Positions 35,531 through 44,416 of a stretch of 64,000 nucleotides of DNA are shown here, piece after piece (positions within the stretch are counted from its first letter, which is position 1; every line of letters begins with the position of its first letter). This DNA comes from Actinomycetota bacterium (lineage in GTDB: Bacteria > Actinomycetota > Acidimicrobiia > Acidimicrobiales > Ilumatobacteraceae). The translations under genes and the position numbers were made by a program. The stretch lies in assembly GCA_947454105.1 (NCBI GenBank), contig CANGIP010000002.1:217857-281856 (forward strand), in the 5' to 3' direction. The notes under the pieces were generated by a model. It was not told where the DNA came from. It did no database searches and saw only the letters and a list, made by a program, of their open reading frames with translations.

Positions 35531-37219
35531 TCATTCGACGCCGAAGAGATATGGATACAAAGGCTGTCCACCCTTGTGGCATTCAATCTGTACGTCGGGA
35601 CGTTCAGATTCAAGCCAAGTTCGCAACGCTGCAGTTGTTGAAGCCGGTGCATCCGTCCCTTCGATGATTGTGACGATTTCACGTCCATCGGTGACGAGAT
35701 GTTGCAGCAACAAGATTGCTGCTCCTTCGAGCGTTCCGTTGACCGTAACAATTCCATCGCCACGAACTAAACCAATCCAATCGCCCACTGTGATCGGGCC
35801 GGCGTCGCTGTTGGTGTCACGAATTGATTGCGTCACTTCGCCAGTCACCATTGCTTCGGTTGCTTCAGCCATTTCTGCAAGGTTTTCATCAACGCTGGCT
35901 TCAGGGTCGTACACCACAAGTGCAGCAAGCGCTTCGGGCATTGACTTCGTCAGAACAACACGCACTTCTTTAGACGTGAGTGCATTCAATTGTTCGGCAA
36001 CCGGAATGATGTTTTTGTTATTCGGCAACACAATGACTTGTTGTGCATTGACGTGTTCAACAGCATCAAGTAATTCGGCAGTTGAAGGGTTCAGCGTTTG
36101 TCCACCTGTCACAACGCCTTGCACTCCAAGTTGCGCGAAGAGTTCTTCAAGACCACTTCCGCTACATACGGCTACGACCGCAGTAGTGACTGCTGGCAAA
36201 CCAGCAGCCGCGCGTTGGGCATCGTGCGTAGCGTGGCGCTCAGCAACTTCTTCAAACAGATCGGTGACACGAATTTGCTTGGGGCGACCACCGAGATCGA
36301 TTGCAACTTCAATAGCAGCACCGATGTCGTTGGTGTGCACATGACAATTCCAGATGCCATCACCACCAACAACAACGATTGAGTCGCCGATTTCGCCCCA
36401 ATCATTTTTGAACTGGTCGATCTTGCCATCTTCAAGATGCAAGAAGTACATGACCTCATAGCGGAGGTCGGCAACCGACACTTCGCCGTGCGAGTCGGGT
36501 GCAGTCATCGTCATCATGGCAGGCAATGGTTCGTCCATGACATCGCCGCCAATGGAATCTTCTGGTCGTGGCATGGGATCGCCATCAACAATGTTGAGCG
36601 CCGCATCAAGCAACAACATAAAACCAGCGCCGCCAGCATCGACGACCCCAGCATCTTTCAAGACCGGCAACAAATCTGGTGTGCGGTCGAGCGATAGTCG
36701 GCCGGCATCTCGAGCGGCACGCAATGTGGCGCCGAGTGTTGCGCCCGAAGCAGCCGACGCCTTGGCCGCCTCGCTGGCTTCACGCACGACCGTCAAGATG
36801 GTGCCCTCGATGGGCTTGAGAACTGCCTGGTAGGCCGATGCCGAGGCTGCGCTCAGCGCTTCAGCGAACTCGGTTGCCGTACTGCCGGCCTTGGCCGAGA
36901 GCTTGCCCGATAGTCCACGCAAGATCTGCGACAAAATGACTCCCGAGTTTCCACGGGCACCCATGAGCGACCCGTGAGAAATGGCCTGGCAGGTCGGCTC
37001 AATTTCGGGTCCGGCCTGGTCGAGTTCGGCAACGACCGCGTCCAGGGTGCGGGCCATGTTGGTCCCGGTGTCGCCGTCGGGCACTGGGTACACATTGAGG
37101 CGATTGATTCGGGGCGCATGGGCCTTGACAGCATCTCGGAACGCAACAACCGTACGGCGAAGCCGATCGGCATCGAAATGTTCGGCTGAGCCCTCGGGGC
37201 TGAGAACAGGTGGGTTCAC
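35531..37219 (-). CDS. DAK2-domain fatty acid kinase FakA-like protein
   Basis: A 562-residue protein. The N-terminal DhaL/DAK2 nucleotide-binding domain has INRLNVYPVPDGDTGTNMARTL, SHGSLMGARGNSGVILSQIL and DAGVVDAGGAGFMLLLDA. A FakA middle and C-terminal part follow (MYFLHLEDGKIDQFKNDWGEIGDSIVVVG, WNCHVHTNDIGAAIE, VLPNNKNIIPVAEQ). In Firmicutes, FakA with FakB phosphorylates exogenous fatty acids. No DegV/FakB gene is nearby. It sits between rpmB and recG, the normal arrangement. Confidence 0.92.
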   Translation of the reverse strand: MNPPVLSPEGSAEHFDADRLRRTVVAFRDAVKAHAPRINRLNVYPVPDGDTGTNMARTLDAVVAELDQAGPEIEPTCQAISHGSLMGARGNSGVILSQILRGLSGKLSAKAGSTATEFAEALSAASASAYQAVLKPIEGTILTVVREASEAAKASAASGATLGATLRAARDAGRLSLDRTPDLLPVLKDAGVVDAGGAGFMLLLDAALNIVDGDPMPRPEDSIGGDVMDEPLPAMMTMTAPDSHGEVSVADLRYEVMYFLHLEDGKIDQFKNDWGEIGDSIVVVGGDGIWNCHVHTNDIGAAIEVAIDLGGRPKQIRVTDLFEEVAERHATHDAQRAAAGLPAVTTAVVAVCSGSGLEELFAQLGVQGVVTGGQTLNPSTAELLDAVEHVNAQQVIVLPNNKNIIPVAEQLNALTSKEVRVVLTKSMPEALAALVVYDPEASVDENLAEMAEATEAMVTGEVTQSIRDTNSDAGPITVGDWIGLVRGDGIVTVNGTLEGAAILLLQHLVTDGREIVTIIEGTDAPASTTAALRTWLESERPDVQIECHKGGQPLYPYLFGVE

Positions 37220-37393
37220 CTGACCGATGGTAGTGGTCAGGGGGCTAACTGCTGTGACTGATGGAGCCCGAAAATCCTGACTTGGATCTTGAATTGTGCT
37301 TGGGGGTCGGTCGAATCCGCTGGTAGCGTTCTGTGTCCGAGATCGTGCTTGGGCTTCAACCCAGCAAATTCAAGTGAAGAGAAAGAACGTGTC

Positions 37394-37609
37394 ATGGCAG
37401 CAGTATGTGAAGTCTGCAATAAGCGCCCTTCGTGGGGCATGTCAGTGTCGCACTCCCATGTGCGTACCAAGCGTCGCTGGAGTCCAAACATTCAGCGCGT
37501 CCGCGCCATGATCAACGGAACCCCCAAGCGTCTCTATGTTTGCACCAGCTGCATCCGTGCTGGCAAGGTCACCAAGGTCAGTCGCGGCACTGCCGCATCG
37601 GATAAGTGA
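37394..37609 (+). CDS. rpmB: 50S ribosomal protein L28
   Basis: A 71-residue protein with [28 protein letters not shown] and a second pair [12 protein letters not shown], so a zinc-binding form. The start is ATG 37394; a purine-rich AAGAGAAAGAA lies upstream, and the frame open to 37289 is non-family sequence. It is divergent from the fakA-like gene with 174 bases between, where its promoter must lie; I cannot fix its position. Confidence 0.96.
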   Translation: MAAVCEVCNKRPSWGMSVSHSHVRTKRRWSPNIQRVRAMINGTPKRLYVCTSCIRAGKVTKVSRGTAASDK

Positions 37610-37622
37610 ACGACCTCCGCTC

Positions 37623-37844
37623 ATGCAAGGTGTGATCAAAGCCTTCGACCCCACTACGGGCACCGGCCTGATCTTGCGTGATACCGATCTCAGCGAGCAC
37701 GAAATGGCCGCTGATGCGCTTGAGGGAAGTATCTTTCGCATGCTTCGCCCCGGACAGCGCGTGGTGTTTGATCTCAATGCCGACGGATTAGCAACTCAAC
37801 TGCGTCTCGGTTCCGAAGTTGATATGGGAACACCCGGTTTCTAA
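37623..37844 (+). CDS. Cold-shock-domain-like small protein
   Basis: A 73-residue protein with QGVIKAFDPTTGTGLILRDTD and RMLRPGQRVVFDLNADG, the strand pattern of a cold-shock (CspA-type) fold. It lacks the canonical RNP1 text KGFGFI, so nucleic-acid binding is uncertain. ATG 37623 is the likely start, 13 bases after rpmB; the frame open to 37536 is inside rpmB. The stop codon lies within a terminator hairpin. Confidence 0.72.
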   Translation: MQGVIKAFDPTTGTGLILRDTDLSEHEMAADALEGSIFRMLRPGQRVVFDLNADGLATQLRLGSEVDMGTPGF

Positions 37845-37856
37845 CCGGGTGTTTTT
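37829..37856 (+). terminator. Intrinsic terminator overlapping a stop codon
   Basis: Arms 37829-37839 and 37843-37853 are exactly complementary (11 pairs) around a 3-base loop. The plus strand runs into five T from 37852. The TAA stop of the cold-shock-like gene (37842-37844) sits at the loop and first pairs. It ends the rpmB transcript. Confidence 0.88.
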
Positions 37857-37956
37857 GCTTTCCCCCGTCCTTTTGTAATAAGCCTGTCTGTACAAATTCT
37901 TTAGTCCCTGATAACAATCCCCTATCCAAGGCGTGTTTTCGCCTAAGGAGCACATC

Positions 37957-39744
37957 ATGAGCGGTTCAAGCAACAACGAACGTTTGAGTAAGTGGGTCGC
38001 CGAATGGGCCGCAATCATGCAACCAGATGACATCTACTGGTGTGACGGCTCAGCTGAAGAGTACGAACGGTTGTGCCAGCAACTCGTTGATAGCGGAACG
38101 TTCACGAAGCTTGACGAGGCCAAGCGTCCCAACAGTTACTGGGCTCATAGCGATCCGGGCGACGTTGCTCGTGTTGAAGATCGCACCTTTATTTGCTCAG
38201 CGAAAAAGGAAGATGCGGGCCCCAATAACAACTGGCGTGAAGCCGCCGACATGCGCGCGGAAATGAAGACTCTCTACAACGGATGCATGAAGGGTCGCAC
38301 GATGTATGTCGTCCCGTTCAGCATGGGACCGCTTGGTTCACCCATCGCTCACATTGGCGTGCAACTCACCGACTCGGCCTACGTTGCCGTGAGCATGCGC
38401 ATCATGACCCGTATGGGTCAAGGCGCTCTCGATGTTTTGGGCAACAACGATTGGGTGCCTTGCTTGCATTCAGTGGGTGCACCTTTGGCTGCTGGGGAGA
38501 AGTCATCGTCGTGGCCGTGCAACCCCGACAACAAATACATCGTGCACTTCCCCGAGACTCGAGAGATCTGGTCGTTCGGCTCGGGCTACGGCGGAAACGC
38601 TTTGCTCGGCAAGAAGTGTTTCGCACTACGTATCGCTTCGGTGATGGCCCGCGACGATGGCTGGTTGGCCGAGCACATGCTCATTCTCAAGCTCACCAAT
38701 CCTGCAGGCGAAGCCAAGTACATCGCTGCAGCATTCCCGTCGGCTTGCGGCAAGACCAATCTCGCGATGTTGGTGCCCACGATTCCGGGCTGGAAGGCCG
38801 AGACAATTGGTGACGACATTTGCTGGATGAAGTTTGGTCCCGACGGACGCCTCTACGCGATCAACCCCGAAGCTGGATTCTTTGGTGTTGCTCCCGGAAC
38901 TGGTTACGACACCAACGCCAATGCCATGCACACGTTGTGGGGCAACAGCATCTTTACAAACACCGCCCTCACATCAGACGGCGATGTTTGGTGGGAAGGT
39001 ATGTCCGACGACGCTCCGGCGCGTGCCACCGACTGGAAAGGCAATGCTTGGACTCCCGAGACCGAGACCCCGGCCGCTCACCCGAATGCTCGATTCACTG
39101 CACCCGCTTCACAATGTCCGTCGATTGCTCCCGAATGGCAAGACCCCGCAGGTGTGCCGATCTCGGCAATCTTGTTCGGTGGACGTCGTCGAACGACCGT
39201 TCCGTTGGTGACACAGGCGTTCAACTGGGAACACGGTGTGTTCTTGGGTTCGATCATGGCTTCCGAGACCACCGCTGCTCAGCAGGGCGCTGTTGGCAAC
39301 TTGCGATTCGACCCAATGGCCATGTTGCCGTTCTGCGGATACAACATGGCCGACTACTTCGGACACTGGCTTGCACTTGGTGCTAAGGCAGATGCGGCCA
39401 AGTTGCCACAGATCTTCTTCGTGAACTGGTTCCGTCGTGACGAAGACGGTCGATTCTTGTGGCCTGGCTACGGCGAAAACAGTCGTGTGTTGAAGTGGGT
39501 TTTTGAGCGTGTCGCCGGAACCGTTGGTGCAGTTGAGACGGCGATCGGAATGTTGCCCACTGAAGGTTCGCTCGATGTCGCTGGCCTCAAGATCGATGAT
39601 GCCGATATGAAGTCCTTGTTGTCGGTTGACTCTGATGGCTGGAAGGCCGCGATCCCCCAGATCAAGGATCACTACAGCCAGTTCGGTGCCAAGTTGCCGG
39701 CGAAGTTGACTGCCCAGCTCGACACCCTCGCCTCCGCCCTCTAA
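37957..39744 (+). CDS. pckG: Phosphoenolpyruvate carboxykinase (GTP)
   Basis: Interconverts oxaloacetate and phosphoenolpyruvate with GTP/GDP, in gluconeogenesis or anaplerosis. The 595-residue protein has [24 protein letters not shown], the kinase loop [47 protein letters not shown] and the C-terminal [23 protein letters not shown]. The start ATG 37957 has AAGGAG eight bases upstream; the frame open to 37933 is rejected. It stands as a single-gene unit between the rpmB terminator and the palindromic repeat at 39764. Confidence 0.97.
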   Translation: MSGSSNNERLSKWVAEWAAIMQPDDIYWCDGSAEEYERLCQQLVDSGTFTKLDEAKRPNSYWAHSDPGDVARVEDRTFICSAKKEDAGPNNNWREAADMRAEMKTLYNGCMKGRTMYVVPFSMGPLGSPIAHIGVQLTDSAYVAVSMRIMTRMGQGALDVLGNNDWVPCLHSVGAPLAAGEKSSSWPCNPDNKYIVHFPETREIWSFGSGYGGNALLGKKCFALRIASVMARDDGWLAEHMLILKLTNPAGEAKYIAAAFPSACGKTNLAMLVPTIPGWKAETIGDDICWMKFGPDGRLYAINPEAGFFGVAPGTGYDTNANAMHTLWGNSIFTNTALTSDGDVWWEGMSDDAPARATDWKGNAWTPETETPAAHPNARFTAPASQCPSIAPEWQDPAGVPISAILFGGRRRTTVPLVTQAFNWEHGVFLGSIMASETTAAQQGAVGNLRFDPMAMLPFCGYNMADYFGHWLALGAKADAAKLPQIFFVNWFRRDEDGRFLWPGYGENSRVLKWVFERVAGTVGAVETAIGMLPTEGSLDVAGLKIDDADMKSLLSVDSDGWKAAIPQIKDHYSQFGAKLPAKLTAQLDTLASAL

Positions 39745-39763
39745 ATCGCAACTTCCCTGTTCC

Positions 39764-39826
39764 TTTTCCGCCACTTTGGAATATGGCTGCCGCCTAGCGG
39801 TAACTACATTCCAAAGTGGGTGAATT
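39764..39826. repeat. 63-bp nested palindrome, copy 1
   Basis: It matches 41879-41941 at 56 of 63 positions by my count, in the same orientation. The outer arms CCACTTTGGAAT (39771-39782) and ATTCCAAAGTGG (39808-39819) pair perfectly. An inner CCGC/GCGG hairpin lies between them. It begins 20 bases after the pckG stop and ends 31 bases before the sigma gene. No T run follows on either strand, so it is not a classical terminator; it resembles REP-type elements found at gene ends. Confidence 0.85.
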
Positions 39827-39857
39827 TGTGCAGGTTGATGGCGGGAGGTGGTGACCG

Positions 39858-40331
39858 GTGGCGTCTAAAAGGGTGATGACTCCCCACGACGCTGAGATCT
39901 ATCGCAAGTACAGCGATGACCTCATCCGCTTCGCCTCAGGCCTAGTTGGCCCGAGCGGCGCCGAAGATGTGGTTGCCAATGCTGTACTGCGAGCAATTTC
40001 GAGTGCTCAGTGGAAAGCCGTTGACAATCAGCGGGCGTATTTGTATCGATCGGTGCTGAACGAGGCCCACTCGCAACACCGATCAACACAACGTCGCCTT
40101 GCCCGAGAAATCAAAGCGCAACAACGCCAAGACACCAGCGATCAACCGGTTGATCTTGATGTCTTGGTCGCTCTGCGCAAAATCTCTGAACGTCAAAGGG
40201 CAGTCATTCACCTCACCTACTGGGACGACCTCACGACGGGCGATATCGCATCGCTGCTAGGTCTTTCAGTTCGAACAATAGAGCGAGAACTCACTCTCGC
40301 TCGCCGGCGTCTGGAGGCGCTTCTCTCATGA
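39858..40331 (+). CDS. ECF-like RNA polymerase sigma factor
   Basis: A 157-residue alternative sigma factor with two regions. Region 2 is DLIRFASGLVGPSGAEDVVANAVLRA and NQRAYLYRSVLNEAHSQHR. Region 4 is VALRKISERQRAVIHLTYWDDLTTGDIASLLGLSVRTIERELTLARRRL. The start is GTG 39858 with GGAGG ten bases upstream; ATG 39876 is possible. Its stop overlaps the next gene (ATGA), so the sigma factor and the membrane protein are made together, as for a sigma/anti-sigma or sigma/sensor pair. Target promoters unknown. Confidence 0.87.
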   Translation: MASKRVMTPHDAEIYRKYSDDLIRFASGLVGPSGAEDVVANAVLRAISSAQWKAVDNQRAYLYRSVLNEAHSQHRSTQRRLAREIKAQQRQDTSDQPVDLDVLVALRKISERQRAVIHLTYWDDLTTGDIASLLGLSVRTIERELTLARRRLEALLS

Positions 40332-41866
40332 ACGACAAACTCAATCGCTTCACTCAGCAGCTCGGTGACAATGCCCCCCTTGCTCCCGATTTAGAAAATC
40401 AAACATTCACCACCACCTCGGAAGTTCGTGGCCCGGCAACTGGCTTGCGTGTTGGTATCGCTCTCGGTGTCGTCGCCGCACTTGCCGTTGGCCTAGTTGT
40501 GGCTAATCGCGATGACTCGCCTACTGCAGTCGTTCCCGCAAACGAACTCAACGCCGAGCAATCGGCCGATGGAATCGCAACGATCTCAAAAGCGGTCGCA
40601 TCGGTTCTGCCTGATAGTTATGTGGTCGCGTCAGTTGAACATCCACAAGAACAACACCTGAACATCACGGCTGCCTCGCCAGATGGAGTCGTGCTGTTTA
40701 TCAAAGCAATACTCACCAGCAGCGGCGAAGTTGTCTCCGACACAGAACCCCAAGGCACCGGATCGGTGGCTGAACTCACCGTCCCGGTGCCAACGATGGC
40801 ACCTGGTTCGGTACGTCATCAGACCGTTCTGACGAACCCTGGAGACACGATTCAAAACATTGCCGATGCTTTGTCGGTGAGCGTCAGTAAACTGTCTGAA
40901 CAGTATGGATGGTCGGAAACCTACGTCTTCGATTCATCGGTCTATGTTGGCTGGGTTGACCCAAGTACCGTCAGTGAAGATTGCCTTGTTGCGCCATGTG
41001 TGCGCTACCTGAACGGCGATGTCGTCACCGTGTACACCATTGCTGAAGAACTTGGAATTCCCGGAGCGGCCTTAGCTGCATACAACGGCCTCGCTCTTGA
41101 TCAGCCAGTCGCCACCAACTTCCCTATCGTGTTACCCACCGTTGAAGAAACTGCCTCAATGACTGGATTGACGGTCGGCGCACCAAGCGATCCAACTTCG
41201 ACCCTTCCCTATCCATTTTTGTCGGGCATCGCCGATAGCGACGCGTTATATGTGGGAATTCTGCGACTTGCGCCGAATGAGTCATCAAACGATGATTCGT
41301 TGTCTCAAAAAGTTCACGACGCATTACTTTCGTTAAACACTCCTGAGCAAACTCTCCAAGACATCATTGACTCAATCGTCTTGATCCCGACACAACCTGG
41401 ATTTGCGTCGATCGAAGAGGGCCCCACCTTCACAAGCTTGACGTTGACTCAAGCAATGAGTTTCGCAGATGGATCATTCTCGTATGTGATGTTCACCGCC
41501 TCAGATGGTTCGAGTGCCAAGGGCATGATGATTCGCCTTCCGGCCACCGCAATCGCCGACAGCGTGTCGACTGATGACAATGGGGTCATAGTTGCGATCC
41601 GTTCAAACGAAACGACGACATGCATTGTGTGGCTTGTGGATGCGCAGTCAATTGGGGCGACCGAAGTTGAAGTCGCAGCGTTGGCCGCTGAAGAATTGGA
41701 CTACTCGCCTTTGGTATCTGATGTAACTCCAACAACGCACACTGAAGCCCCTGTAGATACTTTTGCCCCAGTTGATACCGCAACCCCCGCAAATACGTAT
41801 CCGCCGTCGACTGACGCACCGGTTGACACGCTTGCGGTCATCACAACGTCCACCATCGTCAACTAA
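40328..41866 (+). CDS. Single-pass membrane protein with two LysM-like repeats, sigma partner
   Basis: A 512-residue protein. It has a short cytoplasmic segment (residues 1-40, containing NRFTQQLGDNAPLAPDLE), one span (GIALGVVAALAVGLVVA, about 43-60) and a large external part. That part carries LysM-like units at about 166-205 (NPGDTIQNIADALSVSVSKLSEQYG) and 228-270 (NGDVVTVYTIAEELGIPGAALAAYNG). A Thr/Pro-rich C-terminus follows (PVDTFAPVDTATP). Coupled to the sigma gene, it could be a membrane regulator sensing peptidoglycan; no known zinc anti-sigma motif is present, so this is inference. Confidence 0.75.
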   Translation: MNDKLNRFTQQLGDNAPLAPDLENQTFTTTSEVRGPATGLRVGIALGVVAALAVGLVVANRDDSPTAVVPANELNAEQSADGIATISKAVASVLPDSYVVASVEHPQEQHLNITAASPDGVVLFIKAILTSSGEVVSDTEPQGTGSVAELTVPVPTMAPGSVRHQTVLTNPGDTIQNIADALSVSVSKLSEQYGWSETYVFDSSVYVGWVDPSTVSEDCLVAPCVRYLNGDVVTVYTIAEELGIPGAALAAYNGLALDQPVATNFPIVLPTVEETASMTGLTVGAPSDPTSTLPYPFLSGIADSDALYVGILRLAPNESSNDDSLSQKVHDALLSLNTPEQTLQDIIDSIVLIPTQPGFASIEEGPTFTSLTLTQAMSFADGSFSYVMFTASDGSSAKGMMIRLPATAIADSVSTDDNGVIVAIRSNETTTCIVWLVDAQSIGATEVEVAALAAEELDYSPLVSDVTPTTHTEAPVDTFAPVDTATPANTYPPSTDAPVDTLAVITTSTIVN

Positions 41867-41878
41867 TCCCCCTGCCCG

Positions 41879-41941
41879 TTTTCTGCCACTTTGGAATCTG
41901 GTTACCGCCGAGCGGTAACTACATTCCAAAGTGGCGGAATT
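41879..41941. repeat. 63-bp nested palindrome, copy 2
   Basis: The partner of 39764-39826. Here the outer stem is longer: 41881-41897 against 41925-41940 pair nearly throughout, with one T-G. The inner palindrome TTACCGC-CGA-GCGGTAA is perfect. It starts 13 bases after the LysM-protein stop and reaches into the stop codon of the convergent gene, so it sits at two gene ends. Confidence 0.85.
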
Positions 41942-42320
41942 AAGCGGCGCCCTTGCCGACGAGGAGGGCGCGGATTCCGAGGCCCATCACAAACAGTCCA
42001 CCGCAGCCGTACAACAAGTACAACTTGTGCTTCATCTGATTGCGGTACGAGTAAATAATCGCGACGGCAATAATCGCTACAAATCCGTAGAACGCATGGA
42101 ACTGCGGAAATTCGAGCTTGTACTTATTCACGATAATCACACCAAGCGTTACCTGGACAAACACGGTCAATTCGGCGACCAATGTGAACCACCACAACGC
42201 ACGGGTCCGCAACGACTCAACCTTGTGCGCACCAAGTGCCCACAGCCCCGCTAAACCGTTCGAGATAATCACGAACCAGGCCCACGACTTGTGGAGATCA
42301 ACCAACATCAATGCATTCAT
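41940..42320 (-). CDS. Conserved four-span membrane protein
   Basis: A 126-residue, very hydrophobic protein with four predicted spans (WAWFVIISNGLAGLWALG, WWFTLVAELTVFVQVTLGV, FHAFYGFVAIIAVAIIYSY, LYLLYGCGGLFVMGLGIRAL). Histidines near span ends (DLHKSW, GAHKVE, QFHAFYG) could in principle bind haem, but nothing proves this. No family name recognised. Its stop codon overlaps the palindromic repeat. Confidence 0.68.
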   Translation of the reverse strand: MNALMLVDLHKSWAWFVIISNGLAGLWALGAHKVESLRTRALWWFTLVAELTVFVQVTLGVIIVNKYKLEFPQFHAFYGFVAIIAVAIIYSYRNQMKHKLYLLYGCGGLFVMGLGIRALLVGKGAA

Positions 42321-42348
42321 GGTTTCATTGACCCTAGTTGCTCAGGCT

Positions 42349-43059
42349 TCAGGTCGCACAGGCGACGCCGCCGGTCATCGATACCACGACACCACTCGGC
42401 GAGTCATTACTGAGCGTCCCGGTCAAGGTGCGGCTAATTTCAAAACCCATACCCAAAACATCGTCGTTGAAGATCTCCGCGGTGGGATACACCTTCAAAA
42501 TTTCTTCCACAGTCGAGCCCAAGGTGATATCGCCATCGGTGACCGGACCCATCGGCACCGGAGCAATTCCTTGCACGGGACCATAGGTCCACGAATAGAA
42601 ATGCACGCGGCCTTGAGCGACTTCGCTTTCGTCGCCAAACATCAACAACAAATCTCCCCATCGCACTCCACGCACTTGAGTACCGGGGCACGAACCGAAT
42701 TCAGAAACGGGCCCGATGTATCCCGAGTCAGAGTCGGGCTTTCCTAAAAGTTGAGTGACGTACGTGATCATCTGCTCGGCATCAACACCAAACAACACAT
42801 CCCCTAATCCATCTTCACGCAACACCAATTGCTCGGCAGGCGCAACAGTTGTTGATGTCGAACTTGTTGAGCTTGTCGTCGTACTTTCGGGGGCGACCGA
42901 AGTTGCCATCGGGGCCAAGGTCGTTTCAGGTGTGGTCGTTGCCGTAGTTGGCAAAGGTGCGAGGGTCTCACTTGATGAGCCACCACCCCCACAGGCAACG
43001 ACCAAAATCCCAAGAGTCGCCACAACTGCTAACGAACGAAATGAAAGATGCACACGCAT
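42349..43059 (-). CDS. Hypothetical lipoprotein
   Basis: About 236 residues. A signal peptide ends in the lipobox VVAC, followed by GGGGSSS and a Thr/Ser/Pro-rich linker of about 45 residues, then a globular domain beginning LREDGLGDVLFGVDAEQMITYVTQLLGKPD. A similar unit appears again as DGDITLGSTVEEILKVYP, so the domain may be internally duplicated. Two cysteines (GSCPG, GGVACAT) could form a disulphide. ATG 43059 (MRVHLSFRS) is the better start than 43080. Surface-exposed; function unknown. Confidence 0.72.
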   Translation of the reverse strand: MRVHLSFRSLAVVATLGILVVACGGGGSSSETLAPLPTTATTTPETTLAPMATSVAPESTTTSSTSSTSTTVAPAEQLVLREDGLGDVLFGVDAEQMITYVTQLLGKPDSDSGYIGPVSEFGSCPGTQVRGVRWGDLLLMFGDESEVAQGRVHFYSWTYGPVQGIAPVPMGPVTDGDITLGSTVEEILKVYPTAEIFNDDVLGMGFEISRTLTGTLSNDSPSGVVVSMTGGVACAT

Positions 43060-43076
43060 AGACACAGTCTGCCCGA

Positions 43077-43643
43077 TCAACGGATCAGAGTGTCGGCTTG
43101 ATTGCCGCGTTCGATGAGTCGTAAGCCACCATCACCATCAGTTTCAAATACTGTTACTGATGCATTGTCCAAACTGTCAATCACCAAACGGTCGTCACCT
43201 AGGCATGACCCGATCACCGCATTGATCGCGATGAAGTGACTAAATATCACCGTGTCTGCTGGGCATTGCGCCACATAACGCACGACATCATCTCGGAAAT
43301 CGGTGTACAACGAACCGAGTTCTCCCCAAGTTCCGGCCATTGCGGTCCGCAACCATTCGATGCGTTCTCCAAGTTCGTATCCGTCGGGCGAAGGAATTTC
43401 AGTTACCAACGGCTCGACAGTCACTACGGCGTGATTCCACATAGCCGACAAAAAGCCCGCTGTTTCTTGGCAACGCTTCATCGGGCTGGAGATCAATGTC
43501 ATGTTTGGTAATTGCGCCAATCGCTGCGCGGTAACGGATGCTTGCTCACGACCGATTTCATCGAGACCTGGATCAACATCGGTATCCCAACCGGCCGCCG
43601 CTCGACCATGGCGCACCATGTACACGCGACTCACATGAACCAA
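43077..43643 (-). CDS. Histidine phosphatase (phosphoglycerate mutase-like) family protein
   Basis: A 188-residue phosphatase with the catalytic VRHGRA motif near the N-terminus, SSPMKRCQETA with the substrate-binding Arg, a Glu-bearing middle, and the second catalytic His in IFSHFIAINAVIG. Substrate cannot be predicted. It starts at ATG 43643 or GTG 43634; either overlaps the end of the PIG-L gene upstream, so the two are coupled. Confidence 0.87.
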   Translation of the reverse strand: MVHVSRVYMVRHGRAAAGWDTDVDPGLDEIGREQASVTAQRLAQLPNMTLISSPMKRCQETAGFLSAMWNHAVVTVEPLVTEIPSPDGYELGERIEWLRTAMAGTWGELGSLYTDFRDDVVRYVAQCPADTVIFSHFIAINAVIGSCLGDDRLVIDSLDNASVTVFETDGDGGLRLIERGNQADTLIR

Positions 43644-44416
43644 CCCCTAGGCGCACCACCAGGCTGACCAACTTCAATGAAGAACTCTTCGCCGAAGGCA
43701 ACCGCAAATACGTCTGGAGGCATCTGCAAAAACATGCTGCTGTCAGTGACTTGACTTGCATGACACATAATTGACGAACGCTTTGCGAGTACAAATTCGC
43801 TCACGTCAACGGCCATTGTGATTTCTTCTTGCAGTGTCCCGAAAGGATTACCGTCATCGGCCGGTGCTTCTGGGTCGAAGTCTCCCCCGCCCATTTGCTC
43901 CATCATCTGTGCAATGCGGGTGCGATTCATTGTTGACTCAAGCACTCGAATCTTTCGACCACTCGCGACTGCGATATCGGCAGCCCGATGGCCAACACGA
44001 TGCACCTGAATGTGATCGGGATGACCATAACCGCCATGCCAGTCGTAGCAAGTAAACACATCGGCTTGTTCGTCGAGCAAAATCTTGGCCAACATTTGAG
44101 CGGCAACCTCAACGTCTGCACCAATAAATGAATTCGGTTCTTTGTTTTGCGGCCAGCCAGTCATACCACTGTCGTGATAGCCCAACCAATACACCTTCTC
44201 CACACCCAAAATTTCGGCCGAGCGTTCAGTCTCAGCCTTGCGACGATCATGCAGTGCTTCGCCTTCGGCAAGATCGGCAGGCGTTTCACCGTGCCGACCA
44301 TCTGTGCCCATCACCAAAACAACACGATGACCCTCGGCCGCAGCACGAGCAATCGACCCACCTGTTGCTATTGATTCATCATCGGGGTGTGCGTGAAAAC
44401 AAACAAGTGTGCTCAC
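43631..44416 (-). CDS. PIG-L family deacetylase (MshB/Mca-like)
   Basis: A 261-residue zinc-dependent amidase or deacetylase. The zinc motif is CFHAHPDDESIATGG, with the third ligand in GYGHPDHIQVHRVG. In Actinomycetota, this family includes MshB (mycothiol synthesis) and Mca (mycothiol conjugate cleavage). The extended acidic insert (MGGGDFDPEAPADDGNPFG) is reminiscent of such enzymes, but the exact role is open. It overlaps the CoA-transferase gene upstream by four bases. Confidence 0.86.
   Translation of the reverse strand: MSTLVCFHAHPDDESIATGGSIARAAAEGHRVVLVMGTDGRHGETPADLAEGEALHDRRKAETERSAEILGVEKVYWLGYHDSGMTGWPQNKEPNSFIGADVEVAAQMLAKILLDEQADVFTCYDWHGGYGHPDHIQVHRVGHRAADIAVASGRKIRVLESTMNRTRIAQMMEQMGGGDFDPEAPADDGNPFGTLQEEITMAVDVSEFVLAKRSSIMCHASQVTDSSMFLQMPPDVFAVAFGEEFFIEVGQPGGAPRGWFM

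Noticed and set aside
35574..36344. Long plus-strand frame of 256 codons opposite the fakA-like gene
   Set aside because: It is Ser/Thr/Ala-rich with no domain, lies entirely antisense to a well-conserved gene, and reflects codon bias of the real frame.
38283..38813. Second-frame open reading frame of 176 codons inside pckG
   Set aside because: It overlaps the conserved kinase motifs of PckG in another frame and has Arg/His/Cys-rich random composition.
39778..39804. ECF promoter (GGAAT ... GGTAAC) inside repeat copy 1 as an autoregulatory site
   Set aside because: The same bases occur in copy 2, which lies at the 3' ends of two convergent genes where a promoter makes little sense; the match is also part of the palindrome.
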